From NCBI GenBank assembly GCA_002368355.1, contig AP018284.1:62001-126000 (forward strand): a stretch of 64,000 nt of DNA, written 5' to 3'. Below are positions 17,298 through 25,620 of the stretch, piece after piece (within the stretch, counting starts at the first letter, position 1; the number at the start of each line of letters is the position of its first letter). The DNA comes from Chondrocystis sp. NIES-4102. Its GTDB lineage: Bacteria > Cyanobacteriota > Cyanobacteriia > Cyanobacteriales > Xenococcaceae. Under the pieces are notes generated by a model. The model was not told the origin of the DNA and ran no database searches. It was given only the letters and a program-made list of their open reading frames with translations. The position numbers were made by a program, and so were the translations under genes.

Positions 17298-18439
17298 AAC
17301 TCCTCATAAGGTTTAATTTCTGCTGTTTTTTGAGACTGTAGAGACTCGGTTTCACTAACCACTGATGTAGTCTTTTGAGAAGACTCTGATTCGATCTCTT
17401 CATGACTAGAAATGGTTGATAAAATATTTTTAGCTTCCCCATCCTTTAACCTCTGCATGAGAATCGATTCAGTGGCTTGAGTTCCTTCCAGGAAATCTGC
17501 CAGAGCTTTCGCTGTGATGGTAAATTTTTGTCCATGTTTTTTGTGCTGTTGTCGCAACTCTTGTGTCGCTAATTGAATTTCTCGTTCCGAACGACCATGA
17601 AAAATACTGTAGTATTGGGAGATGCACCTAACCCATTGTCCTCGCACGTAGGCATAGGCAACTCCCGCGTCGCTTGGGTCATACCTGACATTCACTCGTG
17701 TCTTTTCAATGCTGCCATTGCGAAAACTATTATGCCAATAGTAAAGATGGTTAATTTTGACTCCCTGATTGGAGATGACTTTGGCCATTCCCTTAGAGGT
17801 GGTGGGCAAGGTTAAAATGCGGAAGTTTTCATCATAGGGAATTAATCGGCTCGGTCTTGAACCAGTTTGAACTATGCCTTGGTGATAGGCATCAAAAGGA
17901 CTCTGACCTAATGCGGGATGCTCTTGATGGTCATAAAATTCGTACACCCAATTACATAAATATTGATATAAACTTTCTAGTGTCCAAACTGCATGACGAC
18001 GTGGATTAACGGCGGTCGTAACCTGACGAGAGTTTTTTGTGATTTGTGTGTTACCTGCCAAATTGTGAATAAACATAGTGTTGGCAGTTCCGAAAAGACG
18101 CTCGCACACAGAACCAAAACGTGGTTTTCCCCCTGGTCTAGTTTTTGAAGTACATTCATACATGGCAAGTAGTCTTTCAAAATAAATGCTACTAAATTCT
18201 TTTCCTCCATCCACCACTAAACATTGAGGAAAACGCCCATAACGACGAACACAGTCTCGCATCACCATCATGCAACTGCGATACGATGGAGGGTCGAAAG
18301 TCAGATAAAAGGCTAGGATTCTTCGAGAATAAGCATCCGATACGAAAGTTACCCAAGGACGACCTAATATTGCTTGAGTTTTTGAGGAAACTAATTCGAT
18401 ATCTAGCTGGGTATGATCTATAGTCGTACAAGATATGGT
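17291..18439 (-). pseudogene. tnsB: TnsB-type DDE transposase, N-terminally truncated
   Basis: The catalytic core is intact: D in TIDHTQLD (residue 29 of the longest frame), D98 in LVVDGGKEF, E134 in FGSVCERLFG (35 residues between the last two). The beta-barrel and C-terminal region that contacts TnsC follow (to 17291). The DNA-binding N-terminus is lost. Residues before CTTIDHTQ come from unrelated DNA, including heptamer repeats at 18473-18502, so a long start at 18502 is artefactual. It overlaps the TnsC relic by 7 bp, as in an operon. Confidence 0.8.
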
Positions 18440-18472
18440 TAGGACAGTGAGGATGATGGGATCGTAAGTAGC

Positions 18473-18502
18473 AAGTAGCAAGTAGCAAGTAGCAAGTAGC
18501 AA
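18473..18502. repeat. Short tandem heptamer repeat
   Basis: About four copies of the heptamer AGTAGCA in tandem. Such heptameric repeats are common in cyanobacterial genomes. Here an inverted pair GTTAGGACA (18439) / TGTCCTAAC (18512) encloses the repeat, possibly the scar of a small insertion. Confidence 0.7.
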
Positions 18503-18536
18503 TTAAAAAAATGTCCTAACATTAATGCGTATTGCT

Positions 18537-18832
18537 ATAGATGGCAAATAGCCCAAGGACGATCGGGTAGAGAACCAGTTACACTGGTGTCTAGATGTGA
18601 TTTTTTCCGAAGATAATTCTCGGATTCGTAAAAATCATGCCCCGCGAAATATGACTATCCTTAAAAGGCTGGCTCTCAATTTGCTTCGCCAAGACACCTC
18701 TAAAACTAGCCTGAAGATGAACGAGAGGGGTGCTGGGGAAACCCCAGCATACCCAATCGAGTTGTTGAAACGTTATCAGGCTGGCTTAGATAATAATTTT
18801 CTGCTTCAGATTTTGTCTAATTGTGGCATATT
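18537..18832 (+). pseudogene. ISAs1-family transposase, C-terminal relic
   Basis: WQIAQGRSGREPVTLVSRCD, then after a frameshift EDNSRIRKNHAPRNMTILKR, LALNLLRQDTSKTSLK, and RYQAGLDNNFLLQILSN: the end of an ISAs1-type DDE transposase. A palindromic insert (CTGGGG-AAA-CCCCAG, about 18731-18750) interrupts the last part in frame. The 5' two thirds are gone. Confidence 0.7.
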
Positions 18833-18878
18833 TTGACTCAGCATTTTGATGCGATTACCCTGTTTTCAAAACCTTTAA

Positions 18879-19130
18879 TTACTCGTAAAGACCGAGAAAA
18901 TGCCAGTAATCATCGGAGACAAATTCATCACCATCATCGGACCAGTCGTGAGTATCATCTAAGTAGTCGGGTTCTCCCGAATAATACTGTTCTTCCTCGG
19001 CAAATTCGGCTCGAATCGAATCAAACTGTAGGCGATCGCTTCTTGATAGATTCGCCTTATTTGTATAGTCTGAAGATAAAGCCTCATCACTACTTTTTTC
19101 TAGAGCTTCTTCACTATTAGCGATCGCCAA
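18879..19130 (-). CDS. Small acidic protein of unknown function
   Basis: 83 residues from a TTG at 19130, chosen because a strong AGGAGG lies 8-13 bases upstream (an in-frame TTG at 19160 would precede the ribosome-binding site). It is very acidic. The C-terminal motif DDTHDWSDDGDEFVSDDYWH with FLG after it recurs almost unchanged in the relic at 41518-41815 (DDSHTWSKDNELISNDYWHF), so it is a genuine small plasmid family. It lies downstream of the telomere-resolvase-like gene on the same strand (101 bp gap) and may be co-transcribed. No function can be assigned. Confidence 0.55.
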   Translation of the reverse strand: MAIANSEEALEKSSDEALSSDYTNKANLSRSDRLQFDSIRAEFAEEEQYYSGEPDYLDDTHDWSDDGDEFVSDDYWHFLGLYE

Positions 19131-19231
19131 TTCTCTTTCTCCTCCTAATACGTTTCTCAATCATGTTTCGTTTTCGATGAAAGCTTAGTAAACTTTTGAC
19201 AGCCAGATAGGAAAAAAACCTTGAGGGTCGG

Positions 19232-21373
19232 TCAATCTAGCTTGGAATCTGCTCGTTCGAGTTGAATAACTTCATCAATGGAGGTAGCATCGCGACCTTT
19301 GAGGTTGTGAGATTGGTCGAGTTGATGTGAGAAATGGTGCTGCTCTATATCTTCTCGCTGCTGGAGAACTCTACGGATTACCTTATCTCCTCTGCCAGTA
19401 AGAGTGCGAATCGAACCGATACCGATATACCACTTATCTTGATGAGATCGCTCATGAGCATTATTAAATTCTATCACTGTATCAATTGCTCGATTGATAT
19501 CGCGTTCTGCCTCGATAGTGCGCTGTTGTTTTTTCCTACCATTATTGCTGGTTGATTTACTGCTTGGTTCGATATCTTGTTGGCGATTGCTCTTTTTCGA
19601 TTGTTCATTGTCGTTACTGTGGTCAAGCGTTCCCCGCCTTGCAAAGGCGGGGCTTGCGCTTGACCGCGGAATGCGGTCAGAATTACTAGTGTTCTTGTCG
19701 CCAGAAGAAACGTTTATTTGCTCTTTCTTAGCCGAAGACGATAATTTTTGTTCGGTAGGTCTAGGTTGGTTGGCATTAGTCCTTCTATTAGATTTTCCTA
19801 GAGGATCCCTAACGGGTATATCCGAAGGTGTCCTAAAGGATACACCTTCGGACATTGTACCCTTGTGGTATAACCGCTTCGCATATGGTTGCGCTGATGA
19901 AACATCTTCTCCATCGTTAAAACTGAATTGGGATATAGTTTGACTCAACAGTTCTACGGAGTTGCACAGTTGAAATAGAGCCTGTTGTTTTTGAGAATTC
20001 GTATTTTCAACTACTGCCTCTGGAGATATAGCAGAAAGAGAATTTCCAAGAGCAGTTTGATTATTTGATTGCTTTTGTAGACTGGCAACCGTTTCAAAAA
20101 CTGCTTGAGGATTCGGCTCGTCAATCTCCAGACGTTCGGCTAAAGATAAGCCCATCTCCGTCCAAGTAAATAAAGCCTGAATTGTCTCGGCGTTAGTTAA
20201 CTCTAACTTGTTCGATATAGCATTGAGGCGGGAAAGAAAGAAAGAAGGAATGACAACGTTAGAATTTTGCGAAGAAACTGATTCGTTCATCATAGAAAAT
20301 GATTTACTCTGGTTGGTTTTGGATTTACTTTTAGCTGTACTTTTGTTTTGGACTTGTCCCTCAAATTTTGAGGTCGTCGCTTCGGAGCAAGCTGATTGAA
20401 ATTGTTCTATCACTTTTACATCAAAAAGATGCAGTTTTATTCCCAAGCGTCCATCGATATTACCCGCACCATCGCTAATCTTATAATCAAAATAATTGCG
20501 ACCAGCAGCTAATGAACGTCTTAATTCGGGATTTTTCTCATCTAAAATTTGATAATGTCCCTGAATGGCTGCGCGGAACTCCATCTCAGGAACGGTAGGG
20601 GGACAATACCAGTAAGCAGCAATCGTCGCATAAATTGCTCTAAATAAGTGAGTATAGAGGTTATCTTTATCGAATCTTGGAGGAACCAATTCGGCAAAAT
20701 AGCGATCGCATTTAGTCGCCACCGCTCGACTATAACGAGAAGCTACCTGTCGCTTGGACAAATCTTTAATTTCTTCTCCTAATAAATCTCGAAGATTGGT
20801 AATTGCATCAATTACTAGCTTCGCTTCACATAGAGTTGGAATCTCAAATACGCACTCTATCGGTTCGTTCTTTCGTTTTAATGCCCCTGTAAAAGTTACG
20901 CTATATTTGCTCTTATATTCAAACTGGGCGGTTTGTATCACTTCCGTACAGCGTCTTCCAGTTACTACCGCCAAACCCGCAGCAATTTCTGACCACTGAT
21001 AACTCTTGAGTAACACCTCCGCTCTTTTGACTATCGCATCGGGGTGGGAAATAAATTTAGTAGTTCTCTCACTAAGGCGATCGCTAGCTCGATTGTTAAT
21101 CTGAGTCCAGGTAGCCTTATCGAAATCCACTACATCAAGGGCAGGATGCTCTGGGTCTAATACTTTGAGCGCATTACGAACATCGCTAAGATAATCTTTT
21201 TGTTGAGTAGGCTCGATTAATCCCCTGCCTTCCATGACCGAAATTAGATGTTCGAACCAGTCATAGTAGCTATTATCATCGTTTTTTAGTTGTGGCAAAC
21301 GCTCTTGTAATAACTCACGAAGCCATTTAGTTCTACCGTTTGCTGCTGCTGTTTCAATTAAATCGGAGGTCAC
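19232..21373 (-). CDS. Telomere-resolvase-like (protelomerase family) tyrosine recombinase
   Basis: A 713-residue protein. The N-terminal half fits the protelomerase fold (TelK/ResT/TelA), enzymes that cut and rejoin palindromic DNA into hairpin telomeres. Candidate catalytic residues: R140/R141 (VVTGRRCTEVI), K166 or K168 (GALKRKNEP), H242 and R245 (THLFRAIYATIAAYW), H273 (IQGHYQI), and Tyr 294 or 297 (GRNYFDYK). R-to-K and R-to-H spacings (about 26 and 28) resemble ResT. Residues about 330-600 are low complexity, and two palindromic dispersed repeats (about 19620-19690 and 19800-19890) are translated in frame there. The last 90 residues look like a separate winged-helix domain (NKWYIGIGSIRTLTGRGDK-like). 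Whether it makes hairpin ends here, or acts as an ordinary recombinase, is unknown. Confidence 0.7.
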   Translation of the reverse strand: MTSDLIETAAANGRTKWLRELLQERLPQLKNDDNSYYDWFEHLISVMEGRGLIEPTQQKDYLSDVRNALKVLDPEHPALDVVDFDKATWTQINNRASDRLSERTTKFISHPDAIVKRAEVLLKSYQWSEIAAGLAVVTGRRCTEVIQTAQFEYKSKYSVTFTGALKRKNEPIECVFEIPTLCEAKLVIDAITNLRDLLGEEIKDLSKRQVASRYSRAVATKCDRYFAELVPPRFDKDNLYTHLFRAIYATIAAYWYCPPTVPEMEFRAAIQGHYQILDEKNPELRRSLAAGRNYFDYKISDGAGNIDGRLGIKLHLFDVKVIEQFQSACSEATTSKFEGQVQNKSTAKSKSKTNQSKSFSMMNESVSSQNSNVVIPSFFLSRLNAISNKLELTNAETIQALFTWTEMGLSLAERLEIDEPNPQAVFETVASLQKQSNNQTALGNSLSAISPEAVVENTNSQKQQALFQLCNSVELLSQTISQFSFNDGEDVSSAQPYAKRLYHKGTMSEGVSFRTPSDIPVRDPLGKSNRRTNANQPRPTEQKLSSSAKKEQINVSSGDKNTSNSDRIPRSSASPAFARRGTLDHSNDNEQSKKSNRQQDIEPSSKSTSNNGRKKQQRTIEAERDINRAIDTVIEFNNAHERSHQDKWYIGIGSIRTLTGRGDKVIRRVLQQREDIEQHHFSHQLDQSHNLKGRDATSIDEVIQLERADSKLD
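19620..19890. repeat. Two palindromic repeats translated within the resolvase-like gene
   Basis: The first has CCCCGCC-TTGCAAA-GGCGGGG and a CGCGGAATGCGG hairpin. The second has GTGTCCTAAAGGATACACC with GGTATATCCGAAGGTGT and the motif CCGCTTCGCATATGG. All are shared with non-coding repeats in the window, yet the frame of the gene is kept. Confidence 0.6.
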
Positions 21374-21553
21374 ATTTTTAATTCTATACCTTCTTTTTTT
21401 ATTGTACCCTTATCTTTTTAATTTGTCAGTATTTTAAAATAAGCTTATAAATATTTAATAAACTCAACGACGAATTTTGATAATCTTGAACGAACGCACA
21501 GAAAAAGAGATTTTGGGTACTACAGTGGCAGTTTTGACGTGAGAAAAAAATGT

Positions 21554-21559
21554 TATAAT
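21554..21559 (+). promoter_or_regulatory. Probable -10 box of the MazEF-type operon
   Basis: TATAAT lies about 36 bases before the ATG at 21595. A TTGACG at 21534-21539 is the best -35, but the spacer is only 14 nt, shorter than optimal. Confidence 0.4.
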
Positions 21560-21594
21560 ACAAACTATATTAGAATGTATCTTACATTTTGTCT

Positions 21595-21849
21595 ATGTCT
21601 AACATTTCGATTTACTTGTCTTCTGAAAAAGAAAAGGCCTTAGACGATCTCATTGAATATTACAGTAAACGCTCTGTTTTAAAGTCACTCAATCGCAGTG
21701 CCTTAATCGATCATTTAATCGAACAAGAAGCACAAAGAATTGAAATCGAACAAATGGTAGAAGACGCGGTATATATCGATGAAAATGATTTGGGATGGAG
21801 CGAGGAGGAATTAAGTTGTCAAGCTATAGACGCGGAAGTATCTGGTTGA
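21595..21849 (+). CDS. Antitoxin of a MazEF/PemIK-type pair
   Basis: 84 residues. The N-terminal ISIYLSSEKEKALDDLIEYY looks like a ribbon-helix-helix DNA-binding start; the acidic C-terminus (DENDLGWSEEELSCQ) would wrap the toxin. The ATG at 21595 is preferred to a TTG two codons earlier. It overlaps the toxin gene, which begins in the +1 frame before its stop. Antitoxins of this kind repress their own operon; a TATAAT lies just upstream. Confidence 0.75.
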   Translation: MSNISIYLSSEKEKALDDLIEYYSKRSVLKSLNRSALIDHLIEQEAQRIEIEQMVEDAVYIDENDLGWSEEELSCQAIDAEVSG

Positions 21850-22163
21850 TTAACTTCGATCCACAAGTAGGAACTGAAATTAAGAAAACTCGTCCTGGAT
21901 TAATTATCAGCCACAGCAAATTCAACCAAGTGCGGTCTAAGGTTACGGTTCTACCAATAACTAACTTTGAGCCTCTACGTAAAAACAAATCCGCAAGAGT
22001 AGTAGTAGAAGCTTCTGCTGATAATGGTTTGAAAAAAAAGAGTGAAATTATTGCAATCGAGCCAGCTACATTTGACAAAAAGCGGTTCATACAGTTTTTT
22101 GGCGACTTAGAAGTAGAACTCTTAGAGTTAGTGACAAAAAAGCTTGTATTATATTTATCTTGA
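21795..22163 (+). CDS. MazF/PemK-type endoribonuclease toxin
   Basis: A 122-residue mRNA interferase. The family hallmarks are RRGSIWLINFDPQVGTEIKK, TRPGLIISHSKFNQ, TVLPITNF and the closing FFGDLEVELLELVTKKL. MazF enzymes cut single-stranded mRNA at short motifs. The start could be the ATG at 21795 (55 bp overlap with the antitoxin) or the TTG at 21816; family proteins usually begin close to YRRGSIW, so the second is possible. The frame is complete. Confidence 0.88.
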   Translation: MERGGIKLSSYRRGSIWLINFDPQVGTEIKKTRPGLIISHSKFNQVRSKVTVLPITNFEPLRKNKSARVVVEASADNGLKKKSEIIAIEPATFDKKRFIQFFGDLEVELLELVTKKLVLYLS

Positions 22164-22326
22164 AAATCTTCTTTAATTATGTCCAAATCAAACTTATGTC
22201 AAAGCTGTGTTAATTATCAGAGAAAGACGTACGGTGGAATATTCTTCAACCTTCAATGGAAATTCCTCCCGACAGGGTTTAGACTACACATAGACCACTT
22301 GACCTCTTAAGTAAGAGAAAATATTT

Positions 22327-22935
22327 TTATCGATCGCGTTGACACAATTGGGAACTGGCTATTGTCTGTGGTTGGTTAGTAGCGACTAATAAAAGCTCTC
22401 CATCGGGTGCGAGCGCTACGGCGTTCGGCTCTACTATTGGATCTCCAGGCTGCCAGAATGAAGAAGAATCGAGCGATTGCGTATCCTTTTTATTTTTACT
22501 GCCACCCCGTAGGATCTCCTGAATCTTGATAGCGTACTCATCGCTGTAGTCTAAATCTTTGTAAAATTCATCATACGGCGACTTAGCCGTTATAGTTAAA
22601 CGATTATCGCGATCGAATCTACCTTCGGAACAAATACTACGAACAACCTCTGCTGAGGTTTCTTCTTGCCCTATTGGGGCAAGCACGATTTCATCATCTG
22701 CATTGTTTTCAGGCGAATTTATATTCACCGTTCCGTCGATACCCAACTCCGAACTAGCTGTAATATCGCTTTGAGGTGTCAGGCGATCACTCTGTCTAAT
22801 TCCCAGTATGGCATCGCTTGTGATGTCGATATTGCCCGCGTTTCCTTCTACTGCATTGGCTGTAATATCGCTATTATTTATTCCCAAGAGAGTTTGGTAA
22901 TCGCGGAAATTCGTTTCGCCAATAAACACATACAT
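22327..22935 (-). pseudogene. C-terminal fragment of a filamentous-haemagglutinin-type secreted protein
   Basis: GNAGNIDITSDAILGIRQSD, SDITASSELGIDGTVNI and the closing EPNAVALAPDGELLLVATN match the end of cyanobacterial two-partner-secretion (FHA/CHAT-linked) exoproteins, which normally exceed 600 residues. Only about 200 residues remain. The N-terminal secretion domain and signal peptide are missing, and the apparent start lies inside the repeat region. No TpsB transporter is in the window. Confidence 0.65.
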
Positions 22936-23628
22936 GATCGAGATAATAATGTTTAAAATTGCGATAGTGATTCTGATGAAATGCCACTAAAATGGTCATG
23001 ATTTCGCTCTTGCTCATTTGACCGCGAGAGAGGGCGAGGAGACCTCGCCCTCTCTAATCGCGGTGTTGGCGATCGCGTCTACGAGTTTTTAGCCCTTGTG
23101 AGAGTAGCTGAGATCGCCATTGAGGTTCAAATTCATGACAAAAAACGATTCAGCGCGTTGGGCGGGTTTCCCGACTTGAAGCGACTGAATCAAGACATCA
23201 TCTAGGTCGCAAAACAATTCTGTCTTTAATAAACATGGGTTGGGAGTGCTGAATCAGATATATTTTCAGCTTACTACTCCCTCCTTTTCTTATCCCGAAC
23301 TCAGGTTATTAATATAATTCTTTATTTATATAAATCAAAGCCTCAATAGCTTTTCTCTTAAGTATTTCTAATTTTAGTCAACCACGCAATAAGCATCTTG
23401 GCTTTCTCCACTCTCTTCACACTCTCGACTCAGAATGGAGAAAACATCAATGCTCAATAAACTTAACAAAAATTTATCAGAAATTATTGCTAAAAAGTTT
23501 GGGTATTTTCGGGTATGTTTGGATATTTTGTAGAAGACAAAAATTCTAATTGGCAAGAGAAAATATCGTCTGGGTAAACAATCCAAATTGCTGGTTAAAC
23601 TGAAATTGTCTTACTTTCCAAAAAACTT
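22936..23628. other. Long non-coding stretch with one strong hairpin
   Basis: A GC-rich hairpin at 23021-23064 pairs ACCGCG with CGCGGT, and AGAGAGGGCGAG with CTCGCCCTCTCT inside it. A smaller inverted motif follows near 23145-23180. GGGTATTTTCGGGTATGTTT near 23500 is a short direct repeat. No protein-coding frame is convincing. Confidence 0.45.
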
Positions 23629-24384
23629 ATGATTATTACTCCTACCGAAAGAATTGATGTCGAAATAATTCCCGAAATTCTCCAGATGCCGATCTACTAT
23701 CTCGAACAAAACGGCTATATTCCTTTGGCTTTCTTCACCGAATTAGGTGCATCGCAAGAAGATATCAAAGCTATTGTAGAAAACTCTAGCTTCAACCAAT
23801 CGAGTATTTTAGAAGTGCAAATCAACCAGCAAGATGCCGTATTGGTAATCTCTCATAATTTGGCAACTTGTCTGATAACTCAATTAGCGGTAATACCTCA
23901 ATATCCAATATTTGCTTCCATCAGCAGAAAACTATTGCTCAAAAGTTTTGAATCTGGGGCAATTAAAGTAGATGACTTTGCCGATGACTTCCGACGAGAT
24001 TCTGTCTTTTGGCACTCTAAAATAAGTCATTTACCAACACAGAGCGATTCGTTGAAGCCTACTTTTATTCCTCCTCACCCTCAAGTAGATTTTGCCACAA
24101 TTTCTCGGCTCGACGATCACGAACTTGATGCCTATTTCGACCTTAATCCCGCCTATATCAGCTACAAAGTTACTGAATTTCTCTGTAATTGCCAACTGCC
24201 TCTGACTCATGATGTCTGGACAAATTACCTTTTAAAGTGCTTGTACTTTCACAGCCGAGAATTAGAATATGAGTATTTTCTCTATCATCTTCTCAGTCGA
24301 GATGAAAATGTCTGCTTGCTCACACAGACTCTCTTGACTGATTGGATGTTAGAAGGTGGATTTTCTCTAGATATTCCCCAATAA
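23629..24384 (+). CDS. Hypothetical protein
   Basis: A 251-residue protein of no recognised family. It is acidic, without signal peptide or membrane segment. The start MIITPTERIDVEIIPEILQM and the aromatic-rich C-terminal half (WTNYLLKCLYFHSRELEYEY, FLYHLLSRDENVCLL) suggest a compact helical domain. Codon use resembles neighbours and the frame is intact. It stands alone between a non-coding stretch and a dispersed repeat. Confidence 0.55.
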   Translation: MIITPTERIDVEIIPEILQMPIYYLEQNGYIPLAFFTELGASQEDIKAIVENSSFNQSSILEVQINQQDAVLVISHNLATCLITQLAVIPQYPIFASISRKLLLKSFESGAIKVDDFADDFRRDSVFWHSKISHLPTQSDSLKPTFIPPHPQVDFATISRLDDHELDAYFDLNPAYISYKVTEFLCNCQLPLTHDVWTNYLLKCLYFHSRELEYEYFLYHLLSRDENVCLLTQTLLTDWMLEGGFSLDIPQ

Positions 24385-24399
24385 AATCTTAGTCAGCGA

Positions 24400-24475
24400 T
24401 TGCTTCGCAGTGCGCGACGCGGAGGACGCGAAGCTTATCCTTTGGGGCGGAGCGCAATCACAGTCGGGAGGATGT
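24400..24475. repeat. Palindromic dispersed repeat
   Basis: The arms GCGATTGCTTCGC.. and ..GCGCAATCAC enclose GCGACGCGGAGGACGCGAAGC and ATCCTTTGGGGC. It shares the GACGCGGAGGACGCG block with 39150-39190. Confidence 0.55.
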
Positions 24476-24520
24476 CAGATCTATTAGTTATTTTCATTAT
24501 TCGATACCAGTGGAGAAACA

Positions 24521-24931
24521 ATGAATTCTAATTTTATCGAGGAAGTTGCCGAGTTAATCAATCTTGAAAGAACACGAGCTGATTTAGATCCTTTGCAAAT
24601 AGATAGTCAATTATCCCAGGCTGCCCAAATACATAGCGAAAGTATGGCTAATGATGACTTCTTTAGTCATTCTGGAATAGATGGTTCTTCACCTTTTGAC
24701 CGCATTCAGGATACAGGCTATCAATACACAACTGCTGCCGAAAACATTGCCGCAGGATATCAAACTCTAGAAGCAGTCGTAAGAGCCTGGATGGGTAGTG
24801 CGGGGCATCGTGCTAATATTCTTAACTCTAACCTGACTGAAATTGGTGTCGGTTACGAATATTCAGTTAATGACAGCGGTTCGGTTAACTACAATAGTTA
24901 CTGGACTACTACCTTTGGAACTCCTGTATAA
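24521..24931 (+). CDS. CAP (SCP/PR-1-like) domain protein
   Basis: A 136-residue single CAP domain. The conserved cavity residues are present: His in IHSESMANDDFFSHSG, Glu in TAAENIAAGY, and GHRANILNSNLTEIGVGY; the end is YWTTTFG. Most bacterial CAP proteins are secreted, often attached to calcium-binding repeats. This one has no signal peptide and starts directly in the domain, so it may be the detached end of a larger exoprotein or an intracellular form. The preceding sequence is a dispersed repeat, so loss of an upstream part is plausible. Confidence 0.85.
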   Translation: MNSNFIEEVAELINLERTRADLDPLQIDSQLSQAAQIHSESMANDDFFSHSGIDGSSPFDRIQDTGYQYTTAAENIAAGYQTLEAVVRAWMGSAGHRANILNSNLTEIGVGYEYSVNDSGSVNYNSYWTTTFGTPV

Positions 24932-24959
24932 TCTAGCAATTGAGTTTCAAGTGAACGGT

Positions 24960-25100
24960 ACTCTGCCAAGAACAAGCCCTAAAGGATTCGCATCGCATTA
25001 CGCACCGCCCACGGTCGGGTTTCCCGATCATGTGGACGGAGCAAGACGGCAGAGCCTGCGTTCACCGCCTTCGGCGGTAACAACTTGCCGAGAAATATTA
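24960..25100. repeat. Palindromic dispersed repeat
   Basis: It contains GCCCTAAAGGATTCGCATCG, CACCGCCCACGGTCGGGTTT-type hairpins and CCGCCTTCGGCGG. It resembles the repeat at 43810-43880 (CCCTAAAGGATT..CACGCACCGCCC). Confidence 0.55.
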
Positions 25101-25140
25101 CCCGAATGCTCCTGCTTCAAAAATGAGGTGCAATTGCGCT

Positions 25141-25270
25141 ATGAATTCATCCAGTATTTCTGCACCACTATCATCTCTAACTGGAGTAATTGAGAGAATT
25201 ACCTTCCACTCCCAAGAGTCGGGTTACACTGTAGCAAGGTTGAATACGGGCAATGTCAACCAATTGGGCG
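25141..25270 (+). pseudogene. RecD2-like helicase, N-terminal fragment
   Basis: SSLTGVIERITFHSQESGYT, then VARLNTGNVNQL, is nearly identical to the start of the full gene at 31603-33879 (STLTGVIERITFHSEESGYT). Only about 40 codons survive before the homology stops. It is a partial duplicate, now followed by an integrase relic on the other strand. Confidence 0.7.
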
Positions 25271-25322
25271 TAAAGCTAAGGAACCTGTCACTAAATGCCA
25301 AGTGTCTAAAACTGTTTTATAC

Positions 25323-25545
25323 AGGGAACTTTCGCATAGCTTGTTCGTAAATCTCTTGAGCTTCGCCAATACTCAAGCACGAATATACCTCCGACGACTG
25401 TCGAGAAGGCTGAATTGTTTAGGCGTGATTATTTTTAGTCTAAACTACAGGTTGAATCAGAGCATCATCTATTCCCTGTTTCTTCAAGCAAGTCAGCAGA
25501 AAATGACGTAATTGGTGAAGTGAGATCGGTTTAACTGGATCACAA
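25323..25545 (-). pseudogene. Tyrosine recombinase, C-terminal relic
   Basis: The reverse strand reads [20 protein letters not shown], then IDDALIQPV with a stop, and in another frame LEVYSCLSIGEAQEIYEQAM, then RKFPV and a stop. The H-x-x-R motif (HQLRH) and the Tyr (VYS) of tyrosine recombinases are visible. At least one frameshift separates them. This differs in sequence from the integrase at 9753 and from those at 55078 and 63524. Confidence 0.6.
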
Positions 25546-25620
25546 CTTTTAGATAATAATTGTCGTCTTTAATTAATGTTTTAAACTTCTCAAGTACGAT
25601 TTTCAGCTCTAATTTAAACA

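Larger units (their letters stand above)
16059..18502. mobile_element. Decayed Tn7-like transposon fragment (TnsB, TnsC, one end)
   Basis: The end at 16059 is TGTAACTTGAACCATAAAAT followed by a second copy GAAGCATAAAAT, the same design as at 1312. TnsC and TnsB relics are read toward this end on the minus strand. The other end is missing, cut by a heptamer repeat and an ISAs1 fragment. TnsA, a target selector (TniQ/TnsD) and CRISPR components are absent. Confidence 0.65.

Noticed and set aside
17573-17815. Plus-strand frame inside the TnsB relic
   Set aside because: Antisense shadow of the transposase core.
19334-20999. Several plus-strand frames opposite the telomere-resolvase-like gene
   Set aside because: Shadows of a long minus-strand gene with recognisable catalytic motifs.
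25341-25380. Apparent continuation of the RecD2 fragment (LLSFANTQA versus GSFANIQAG)
   Set aside because: The opposite strand gives a coherent integrase C-terminus (LEVYSCLSIGEAQEIYEQAM), so the similarity is coincidental.
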